From contig JAHEYU010000055.1 of the NCBI GenBank assembly GCA_023251435.1, positions 1 through 43,093 of the forward strand: DNA of 43,093 bases, given 5' to 3'. Position 1 is the first letter of the stretch. Each line of letters starts with the position of its first letter. Below are positions 34,830 through 41,100 of the stretch, piece by piece. The translations under genes were made by a program, and so were the position numbers. The notes below the pieces were generated by a model. It ran no database searches, was not told the DNA's origin, and saw only the letters and a list, made by a program, of their open reading frames with translations. Origin of the DNA: Bacteroidota bacterium. Its GTDB lineage: Bacteria > Bacteroidota > Bacteroidia > Bacteroidales > Prolixibacteraceae.

Positions 34830-35957
34830 TCATTCCGAAATCGTTTGAGCCAATGCTTCAAGGAATACATCGGCTTGTTCTTTGGTCAAAGTTAGCGGAG
34901 AAAGTAACCTGATGGTATTTGCTCCACTTACGCCGGTAAAAATATGATGTTTTTTTAATAAAACATGACGAATGTCATTAATTTGTTGTTCAAATTCGAG
35001 TCCGATCATTAACCCTTGTCCTCTGACCTCCTTTATTTGGGGAAATTCTTTCAGTTTATTGATCAGATATTCACCGACTTCGGCAGCATTTTCGACCAGT
35101 TTTTCGTCCTCCATAATTTCCAAAACAGCCAGACTTGCTGCACAAGCCAGGTAATTTCCACCAAAAGTAGTTCCCAACATTCCGTGCCATGGCTTAATTT
35201 TAGGAGCAATTAGCAAGGCGCCAACCGGAAATCCGTTGCCCATTCCTTTGGCTACTGTGATTAAATCAGGTTTTATCGTAGTATATTGATGAGCGAAGAA
35301 TTTCCCACTACGACCGTATCCCGATTGTATTTCGTCCAAAATCAGCAAAGCTCCGTATTGCTTGCACAGCTTTTCGGCCTGAACCAAAAAACCTTCAGCC
35401 GGAACATGAATACCACCAATTCCTTGAATGCCTTCGATAATTACTCCGGCAATTTCGTTGGTTTTCAGCTGTTCTTCGAGCAATTCCAGATTGTTGAATG
35501 GAATAATAATGGCATTGGATGTTTCATTTACAGGAGCAATAAGTTTTGGATTGTCGGTAACTGCAACAGCTGCCGAAGTTCGCCCATGGAATCCTTTTTT
35601 GAAACTCACAATTTTTTTTCGGCCAGTCACGAATGAGGCCAGTTTAAGAGCGTTTTCGTTGGCTTCGGCTCCTGAATTAACCAGAAAAAGCTGGTAATCA
35701 GGATAGCCGGAAACTTGTCCCAATTTTTCGGCCAGTTCTTGCTGTTGCGGAACCTGCACTGAGTTGGAATAAAATCCGATCTCGTTCAGTTGGCTGGTCA
35801 GTCTTTTGATGTAATGCGGGTGCGAATGCCCTACAGAAATTACAGCATGACCACCATACAGATCAAGGTATTTGGTTCCGTTTTCGTCCCACATGTAACA
35901 ACCTTCTCCTTTAACCGGAGTGATGTCGAGTAACGGATATACGTCGAATAAATTCAT
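34830..35957 (-). CDS. argD: N-acylornithine aminotransferase (class III, PLP-dependent)
   Basis: 375 residues. Class III aminotransferase landmarks: FLVNSGAEANENALKLA (91-107), FKKGFHGRT, ILDEIQSGYGRSG with Asp208, and the PLP lysine 237 in ITVAKGMGNGFP. It transfers an amino group from glutamate to N-acylglutamate semialdehyde, giving N-acylornithine. By context (Pro90 ArgF') the acyl group is probably succinyl. The neighbours are argC upstream (85-base word-repeat spacer) and proC downstream. Confidence 0.95.
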   Translation of the reverse strand: MNLFDVYPLLDITPVKGEGCYMWDENGTKYLDLYGGHAVISVGHSHPHYIKRLTSQLNEIGFYSNSVQVPQQQELAEKLGQVSGYPDYQLFLVNSGAEANENALKLASFVTGRKKIVSFKKGFHGRTSAAVAVTDNPKLIAPVNETSNAIIIPFNNLELLEEQLKTNEIAGVIIEGIQGIGGIHVPAEGFLVQAEKLCKQYGALLILDEIQSGYGRSGKFFAHQYTTIKPDLITVAKGMGNGFPVGALLIAPKIKPWHGMLGTTFGGNYLACAASLAVLEIMEDEKLVENAAEVGEYLINKLKEFPQIKEVRGQGLMIGLEFEQQINDIRHVLLKKHHIFTGVSGANTIRLLSPLTLTKEQADVFLEALAQTISE

Positions 35958-35966
35958 AATAAAAAT

Positions 35967-36034
35967 GTTACGAGTTTCGCGTTGCGAGTTTCGTGTTGGG
36001 ATTGACTCGTAACCCGCAACCCGTAACTTGCAAC
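35967..36034. repeat. Inverted word array between argC and argD
   Basis: The left arm (35967-36000) runs GTTACGAGTTTCGCGTTGCG and then AGTTTCGTGTTGGG. The right arm (36005-36034) runs ACTCGTAACCCGCAACCCGT, then AACTTGCAAC. The arms are approximate reverse complements. Related words GTAACTCACAACACGTAAC occur after carA at 41052-41085. Confidence 0.75.
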
Positions 36035-36041
36035 AATTATT

Positions 36042-37010
36042 TTAAAATGCCACCGCTTTCAAATTCAAGCCCATCGTTTCTTCGAGGCCAAAAATAAGGT
36101 TCATGTTCTGAACAGCCTGTCCTGAGGCACCTTTCAGCAGATTGTCAGTTACCGAAAGGATCATGAGTTTATTGCCATGTTTTTCGAGGTAAACAATCGC
36201 TTTGTTGGTGTTTACCACTTGTTTCAAATCAGGATTGGACAGGCTAACAAACACAAAGGGATGCGATGCGTAATAATCCTGATACAACTTGACGGCTTCT
36301 TCTAAAGAACCGTCAAATTTGGTATAAACAGAGGCAAAGATGCCTCGGGTGTGATTTCCACGGACGGGAATAAAATTAATGTTGTACTGAAAATCAGGCT
36401 GTAACTGTTTAAAGCTTTGGCCAATTTCGCCCAGATGCTGATGCTCGAATGCTTTGTAAACCGACACATTATTGTTTCTCCAGCTAAAATGTGAAGTTTC
36501 GCTTGGCGCTTGTCCAGCTCCGGTTGAGCCGGTAATAGCATTTACGTGCAGTTCGTCTTCGAGCAATCCGTCAGCAGCCAATGGCAAAACTGCCAGTTGA
36601 ATTCCGGTTGCAAAACAACCGGGGTTGGCAATGCGGTTCGATTTCCGGATGATCTCACGATTCAATTCAGGCAAGCCATAAACGAAGTTGTTTCCTTCAC
36701 GTTTTAACCTGAAGTCGTGGCTCAAATCGATGATTTTTACGCTTTCAGGAATGCTGTTTATCTGAAGAAATTCTTTTGATTTTCCGTGCCCCATGCAGAA
36801 AAAGGCTACATCGATCAGCAAAAAATCTGCTTCAGCAACAAATCGAATGTCGGTATCGCCGAGTAAATCAGTATGCACATCCGACAGCAAATTACCACTG
36901 TTGCTACTGCTCTGAACAAAAGTCAGTTCAGCCTGCGGATGGTTCAGCAAAATCCTGATGAGTTCACCGGCTGTATAGCCTGCACCACCTATAATTCCTA
37001 CTTTTATCAT
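36042..37010 (-). CDS. argC: N-acylglutamyl-phosphate reductase
   Basis: 322 residues. The N-terminal MIKVGIIGGAGYTAGELIRI is the NADP-binding start typical of ArgC, and NPGCFATG holds the catalytic Cys132. RGNHTRGI carries the usual active-site His. It reduces N-acylglutamyl phosphate to the semialdehyde. The gene lies between argG and argD, each across a short word-repeat spacer, which fits one operon. Confidence 0.97.
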   Translation of the reverse strand: MIKVGIIGGAGYTAGELIRILLNHPQAELTFVQSSSNSGNLLSDVHTDLLGDTDIRFVAEADFLLIDVAFFCMGHGKSKEFLQINSIPESVKIIDLSHDFRLKREGNNFVYGLPELNREIIRKSNRIANPGCFATGIQLAVLPLAADGLLEDELHVNAITGSTGAGQAPSETSHFSWRNNNVSVYKAFEHQHLGEIGQSFKQLQPDFQYNINFIPVRGNHTRGIFASVYTKFDGSLEEAVKLYQDYYASHPFVFVSLSNPDLKQVVNTNKAIVYLEKHGNKLMILSVTDNLLKGASGQAVQNMNLIFGLEETMGLNLKAVAF

Positions 37011-37044
37011 TTCCCTAAATATCAGAATGTCATGTTGAAATAAT

Positions 37045-37105
37045 GCTACTGGCTACTTGTTACTGTCAACTGGCAAAAAGCCAGCAGCTAGTTGCCAGTT
37101 GCTAG
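37045..37105. repeat. Inverted word array between argG and argC
   Basis: The left arm (37045-37074) is GCTACTGGCTACTTGTTACT followed by GTCAACTGGC. The right arm (37080-37105) is GCCAGCAGCTAGTTGCCAGT then TGCTAG. The right arm is roughly the reverse complement of the left. It overlaps the last bases of argG. Confidence 0.7.
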
Positions 37106-38295
37106 AAACTGTGATTTACCGAATTGTGAATCTTCAGCGAAGTGGAAAGCACTTTGGTAAAGCCTTTTACATCGTCGGCCGTCCATGCCGAGTTTTTCTC
37201 GCCGTATTCGCCAAATTCCGAACGCATTAAATCATGATCAGATTCAACACCAACCAGCACAAAGTTGTATGGTTTGAGTTTTATAATCACTTTGCCGGTA
37301 ACATTTTCCTGCGAGTGTTCAAGGAATTTCTCGATGTCGCGCATAACCGGTTCAAAATATAGAGATTCGTGTAGGAACATTCCGTACCAGTTGCCCAGCT
37401 GTTCTTTCCAGTATTGCTGCCATTTGGTGAGCGTGTGTTTTTCGAGCATCTGGTGAGCTTTAATCGCAATGATTGGCGCAGCAGCTTCAAAACCCACACG
37501 ACCTTTAATCCCGATAATAGTGTCGCCAATGTGCATGTCGCGACCAATCGCATAAGGTGAAGCAACGGCTTCCAAAGCACGGATCGCATTCACCGGATTT
37601 TCGAAAATCTCGCCATTCACACCTTTTAATTCTCCGGCAACAAAATCGATCGTGATTTCTTTTTCTTCGGTTTCTGTCAATTGTGATGGATAAGCATCTT
37701 CAGGAAGTGTTTTGTTTGATTTCAACGTTTCTTTTCCGCCGATGCTGGTTCCCCAAAGTCCTTTGTTGATAGAGTAATCCATCTTTTTCCAGTCGGCTTC
37801 AACGCCATGGGCTTTCAGGTAATCTATTTCTTCCTGACGGCTCAGTTCCAAATCGCGTGTAGGAGTGAGGATTAGAATTTCGGGGGCCAGAATCTGGAAT
37901 GTGAGGTCGAAACGAACCTGATCGTTTCCTGCGCCGGTACTTCCGTGGGCTACATATTTTGCGCCAATTTGTTTGGCATATTCAATAATGGCAATGGCCT
38001 GAAATACGCGCTCCGAACTCACTGAAATCGGGTAGGTATTGTTTCGGAGAATATTGCCGAAAACCATGTATTTGATGCTCTTTTCGTAATACGAATCGGT
38101 AACGTCGATGGCAATATGTTTGATTGCTCCAAGTTGATAAGCCTTTTTTTCAACTGTGTCAAGGTCGGATTGAGTAAAACCCCCAGTGTTGGCAATGGCA
38201 GTGTAAACGTCCAGGTTTTTTTCTACCGACAGGTATTTTGCACAGTACGAAGTGTCCAGACCTCCGCTAAATGCTAAAACTACTTTATCTTTCAT
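37102..38295 (-). CDS. argG: Argininosuccinate synthase
   Basis: 397 residues. The N-terminal AFSGGLDTSYCAKYL is the PP-loop ATP site, KYVAHGSTGAGNDQVRF follows, and a C-terminal multimerisation tail is present. It joins citrulline and aspartate with ATP to give argininosuccinate. Its start overlaps the stop of the GNAT gene by four bases (ATGA), a sign of coupled translation. Because citrulline here arises after deacylation, a deacylase (argE-like) must be encoded elsewhere. Confidence 0.98.
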   Translation of the reverse strand: MKDKVVLAFSGGLDTSYCAKYLSVEKNLDVYTAIANTGGFTQSDLDTVEKKAYQLGAIKHIAIDVTDSYYEKSIKYMVFGNILRNNTYPISVSSERVFQAIAIIEYAKQIGAKYVAHGSTGAGNDQVRFDLTFQILAPEILILTPTRDLELSRQEEIDYLKAHGVEADWKKMDYSINKGLWGTSIGGKETLKSNKTLPEDAYPSQLTETEEKEITIDFVAGELKGVNGEIFENPVNAIRALEAVASPYAIGRDMHIGDTIIGIKGRVGFEAAAPIIAIKAHQMLEKHTLTKWQQYWKEQLGNWYGMFLHESLYFEPVMRDIEKFLEHSQENVTGKVIIKLKPYNFVLVGVESDHDLMRSEFGEYGEKNSAWTADDVKGFTKVLSTSLKIHNSVNHSF

Positions 38296-38996
38296 GTTCT
38301 TTGTATTTTCTTTTTAAATAAAAATGTCAGGATGGTTGCTTCTTTTGGCAATGTTTCTTTTTTGTTTCGCTTAAGTTTTTTGATGATGTCCAGCAAAGTG
38401 CCTTTAATTGCCCAGCCATTTTTCTTTTTCTCTTCTACTTTTTTTTCCTGCTCCCATGCCGGATCGTATAACATTCCGGTACACAAGCATTTGCTTTTGT
38501 TGGTTCGTTCCAAGATGTCATAGTTTACACAGCTTTGGCAACCCTTCCAGAAATCTTCATCGTCAGTTAGTTCCGAGAATGTAACCGGACGATAGCCCAG
38601 TTCGTGGTTGATTTTCATAACAGCCAATCCAGTTGTTAAACCAAAAATTTTGGCATTTGGATACACCTGCCTTGAAAGCATGAAAGCTTTTCTCTTGATT
38701 TCGGTTGCAAGACCTATTCCGCGGTAATCTTTCACGACGATTAATCCGGAGTTGGCCACAAAACTTTTGGCGCCCCAGGTTTCCACATAACAGAATCCGG
38801 CAAAAGTATCGCCATTTTCAAGGGCAATAATTGCTTTTCCTGCAAGCATTTTGTCGGCAATATATTCGTAAGTACGACGGGCAATACCGGTTCCACGCTC
38901 TTTTGAAGCAATATCTATGGCATCGTTTACTGCATCAACATATTTCAGGTGCTCTTCGGTGGCCACCAGTATCTGAATATTTTTTAATTCTTTCAT
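38292..38996 (-). CDS. GNAT acyltransferase of the arginine operon, probable N-acylglutamate synthase, with a Cys cluster
   Basis: 234 residues. A GNAT fold is visible (about 10-145): GFCYVETWGAKSFVANSGLI, the CoA-binding-like DYRGIGLATEIKRKA (90-104), then LTTGLAVMKINHELGYRPV. It is in the arginine operon between argR and argG, where Bacteroidota carry the first-step enzyme in place of argA or argJ, so N-succinylglutamate (or N-acetylglutamate) synthase is the likely role. The family is known from Bacteroides genetics. A less usual part follows the fold: C153-x2-C156 and C170-x-C172 around KGCQSCVNYD and SKCLCTG, followed by a Lys-rich tail (about 187-234). The four Cys could bind a metal. 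Confidence 0.8.
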   Translation of the reverse strand: MKELKNIQILVATEEHLKYVDAVNDAIDIASKERGTGIARRTYEYIADKMLAGKAIIALENGDTFAGFCYVETWGAKSFVANSGLIVVKDYRGIGLATEIKRKAFMLSRQVYPNAKIFGLTTGLAVMKINHELGYRPVTFSELTDDEDFWKGCQSCVNYDILERTNKSKCLCTGMLYDPAWEQEKKVEEKKKNGWAIKGTLLDIIKKLKRNKKETLPKEATILTFLFKKKIQRT

Positions 38997-39170
38997 TTTT
39001 CGTTTTAACTTTTATAACACTCTTTTTTTCGTTATTACAATTCCGTCCGAAAAATTTTGTCTCTTTTATCATCGCTATCTCGCTGACGGTTTTTCTTTTT
39101 ATTTCCCTATCCGTCGGCTTAAGCCAGACGGCAAAGAATATTGTTGTTCTGAATCAGTAACTGCCATTTG

Positions 39171-39195
39171 AATACTGAGACTGAACACTGAACAC
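39171..39195. repeat. CTGAACA word repeat after argR
   Basis: ACTGAGACTGAACACTGAAC lies at about 39174-39193 (three ACTGA words). Read on the minus strand it gives GTGTTCAGTGTTCAGTCTCA, the same word as in 14982-15003 and 41021-41049. It sits just past the argR stop. Confidence 0.6.
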
Positions 39196-39199
39196 TTTT

Positions 39200-39682
39200 T
39201 TATCCCAGTTTGTCTTCCAGTTTTGGCATGATCAATATCAGGCTGTTGATCAAGTCGCTATGCGTAATTCCTTCGCGCATGATCAACAAAATGGTGTCAT
39301 CGCCAGCAATAGTTCCGATGATTTCATACGGTTCAGAATTGTCGATCACAGCAGCCAAACTACTTGCATAACCAGGCATCGTTCGCATTACGGCCAGATT
39401 TCCGGAGAATTGCAAATCGCGAAATCCATCGGCCAAAAAATTGATGCGCGAATTTTCGCGCTGATTTTCTGTATTCACACCTTCAGGAATAACATAGACA
39501 TAGCCTAAAGCCTGATCGGAAACTTTTGCAACTTTCAGGATTTTTAAATCGCGTGACAAGGTAGCTTGGGTCAACTCAAAGCCCTGATCTTTCATGATGT
39601 GCAAAAGCTCATCCTGACTGCTGATCCGGCCACTGAGAATTGCCTGTTTAATTGCAAGCTGTCTTTTGGTGCGATTCTTCAT
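39200..39682 (-). CDS. argR: Arginine repressor ArgR
   Basis: 160 residues with the ArgR layout: an N-terminal winged helix (about 1-75; RQLAIKQAILSGRISSQDEL, then TQATLSRDLKILKVAKVS) and a C-terminal arginine-binding hexamerisation domain (about 90-160; GTIAGDDTILLIMRE). ArgR represses arginine synthesis genes when arginine is plentiful. It stands at the head of the cluster and divergent from carAB, and an operator-like pair of ATGCAAAAATATGCAA words lies in the shared intergenic region (39705-39735). Confidence 0.97.
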   Translation of the reverse strand: MKNRTKRQLAIKQAILSGRISSQDELLHIMKDQGFELTQATLSRDLKILKVAKVSDQALGYVYVIPEGVNTENQRENSRINFLADGFRDLQFSGNLAVMRTMPGYASSLAAVIDNSEPYEIIGTIAGDDTILLIMREGITHSDLINSLILIMPKLEDKLG

Positions 39683-39704
39683 TTTGAATATTTATACATT
39701 TTCG

Positions 39705-39735
39705 ATGCAAAAATATGCAAAAATATTAATTGCAA
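39705..39735. promoter_or_regulatory. Candidate ArgR operator in the argR-carA intergenic region
   Basis: ATGCAAAAATATGCAAAAAT (39705-39724) repeats the word ATGCAAAAAT twice and is followed by TTGCAA (39730-39735). TGCAAAAATATTAATTGCA (39716-39734) is close to palindromic. ARG boxes in other bacteria are A/T-rich palindromes of about this length. The assignment is by position and symmetry only. Confidence 0.5.
39708..39735 (-). promoter_or_regulatory. Candidate argR promoter
   Basis: On the minus strand TTG (39733-39735) is followed 17 bases later by TATTTTTG (39708-39715), an exact TAnnTTTG box. The start codon is 26 bases further. It overlaps the candidate ArgR operator, which would fit autoregulation. 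Confidence 0.45.
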
Positions 39736-39759
39736 GCTTTTTTTTTAGAAAATAATATC

Positions 39760-39767
39760 TATTTTTG
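39760..39767 (+). promoter_or_regulatory. Candidate -7 box of carA leader transcript
   Basis: TATTTTTG at 39760-39767 is an exact TAnnTTTG match. It lies 9 bases before the leader ORF, so the transcript would start almost at that ATG. The nearest TTG is 27 bases upstream, longer than usual, so the -33 box is unclear. Confidence 0.4.
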
Positions 39768-39775
39768 TGGCCGTA

Positions 39776-39862
39776 ATGAAAAACAAAAACGAATTGAAAC
39801 TTGAAAAGAACCAGGTTGAAAATCCGAAGTTATATAGTACCGACAGTTTGTTTAATAAATAA
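39776..39862 (+). CDS. 28-codon leader ORF upstream of carA
   Basis: ATG at 39776 opens a frame MKNKNELKLEKNQVENPKLY and ends after SLFNK with TAA at 39860-39862. It is rich in Lys and Asn and has no Arg. The stop is only five bases before a perfect intrinsic terminator and about 65 bases before carA. The ORF is short, so it could arise by chance, but its spacing to the terminator looks like a leader peptide of an attenuator. It is not a known family to me. A near-leaderless start is expected from the -7 box. Confidence 0.4.
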   Translation: MKNKNELKLEKNQVENPKLYSTDSLFNK

Positions 39863-39867
39863 CAACC

Positions 39868-39907
39868 ATGCGTTTGCCCTACAGCCGTAGCCAAACGCAT
39901 TTTTTTT
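39868..39907 (+). terminator. Intrinsic terminator/attenuator in the carA leader
   Basis: ATGCGTTTG (39868-39876) pairs exactly with CAAACGCAT (39892-39900). CTAC/GTAG (39879-39882 with 39887-39890) extends the stem above a small bulge with an AGCC loop. Eight T follow (39900-39907). It lies between the -7 box and the carA start codon, 19 bases before ATG, so it should cut off most carA transcription unless it is prevented from forming. Confidence 0.85.
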
Positions 39908-39926
39908 AATATTTAGCATTGCAACG

Positions 39927-41018
39927 ATGACACAACTTAGAAAAGTCAGATTGATTCTTGAAGACGGGACAACTTTTGAAGGAAAGTCGTTCGGATATGA
40001 AAAGTCAGTAGCCGGAGAAGTCGTTTTTTACACCGCTATGACCGGGTATCCGGAAAGTTTAACAGATCCTTCATATACGGGCCAGATCCTCGTCTCAACC
40101 TTCCCGTTGATTGGAAATTATGGTGTGCCAAGTGACTCGAAAGAGCAAAATTTATACGAATTTTATGAATCGGACAAGATTCATATCAGCGGTTTAATTG
40201 TTTCGGATTATTCGTTTGAATACAGCCACTGGAACGCCATAAAAAGTTTAGGCGACTGGCTGAAAGAACATAAAGTGCCCGGTTTATTCGGAATTGATAC
40301 CCGTGCACTAACCAAGATTATTCGTGTAAAAGGATCTTTACTCGGCAAAATTGAGTTTGATGATGAAGTGATCGATTTTTACGATCCGAATCAGGAAAAT
40401 TTAGTCGCCATTGCCAGTTCTGATAAAGTTGAAACTTTCGGAAACGGCGACCACCGAATAGTTCTGGTCGATTGTGGGGTAAAATACAATATAATTCGCT
40501 GTTTGCTAAATAGAAATGCAACAGTTATTGTTGTGCCATGGGATTACGATTTCAACAACGAAGATTTTGACGGTATCTTCCTTTCTAACGGTCCTGGCGA
40601 CCCTGCTTTGTGTGATGCAACAGTTGAAAATATTCGCAAAACAATGGTTGCTGAAAAGCCAATCATGGGAATTTGTTTAGGAAACCAGTTGCTTGCACGT
40701 GCTGCCGGAGCCGAAACTTACAAACTGAAATTCGGTCACCGCAGTCACAACCAACCGGTTTTGCTGCAAGGAACCGACCGCTGTTTCATTACTTCGCAGA
40801 ACCACGGATTTGCAGTGGATACAAAAACATTACCAGCTGATTGGGAACCTTTGTTTACCAACGTAAACGACCAAACCAACGAAGGAATTCGCCACAAAAC
40901 CAAACCATTCTTCTCGACTCAGTTCCACCCTGAAGCTGCCAGCGGCCCGGTTGATACCGAGTTTTTGTTCGACGATTTCATGAACAGTGTGATTGAATAC
41001 AAAAAGACGAAGAAGTAG
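39927..41018 (+). CDS. carA: Carbamoyl phosphate synthase small subunit (glutaminase)
   Basis: 363 residues, about the usual length. An N-terminal domain (RLILEDGTTFEGKSFGYEKS, TAMTGYPESLTDPSYTGQI) and a class I glutamine amidotransferase domain follow, with Cys250 in GICLGNQL and the His334-Glu336 pair in FHPEA. It splits glutamine and passes ammonia to the large subunit, which makes carbamoyl phosphate for ArgF' and for pyrimidine synthesis. It diverges from argR and is preceded by a leader terminator. carB follows at 41101 across an 82-base word-repeat spacer. Confidence 0.98.
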   Translation: MTQLRKVRLILEDGTTFEGKSFGYEKSVAGEVVFYTAMTGYPESLTDPSYTGQILVSTFPLIGNYGVPSDSKEQNLYEFYESDKIHISGLIVSDYSFEYSHWNAIKSLGDWLKEHKVPGLFGIDTRALTKIIRVKGSLLGKIEFDDEVIDFYDPNQENLVAIASSDKVETFGNGDHRIVLVDCGVKYNIIRCLLNRNATVIVVPWDYDFNNEDFDGIFLSNGPGDPALCDATVENIRKTMVAEKPIMGICLGNQLLARAAGAETYKLKFGHRSHNQPVLLQGTDRCFITSQNHGFAVDTKTLPADWEPLFTNVNDQTNEGIRHKTKPFFSTQFHPEAASGPVDTEFLFDDFMNSVIEYKKTKK

Positions 41019-41020
41019 AA

Positions 41021-41085
41021 AAGTCACAGTGTTCAGTCACAGTTGGCAGAAGTAACACAACACGTAACTCACAACACGTAACACG
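41021..41085. repeat. Word arrays between carA and carB
   Basis: 41021-41049 holds AGTCACAGTGTTCAGTCACA and GTTGGCAG (word TTCAGTCACAGT). 41052-41085 holds GTAACACAACACGTAACTCA followed by CAACACGTAACACG (word CAACACGTAAC). The first word recurs at 14982-15003 and 39171-39195 and the second at 35967-36034. Confidence 0.7.
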
Positions 41086-41100
41086 AAACAAAGAAGCATC

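Noticed and set aside
39100-39130. Hairpin with GGCTTAAGCC core between argR and the GNAT gene
   Set aside because: CCGTC/GACGG arms have a bulge and there is no T-run on either strand. It could be any small palindrome, so I do not call a terminator.
38831-39160. 109-residue plus-strand frame with a hydrophobic C-terminal half
   Set aside because: Its first half is antisense to the GNAT gene and its second half lies in an AT-rich spacer. A membrane-protein look is expected by chance there.
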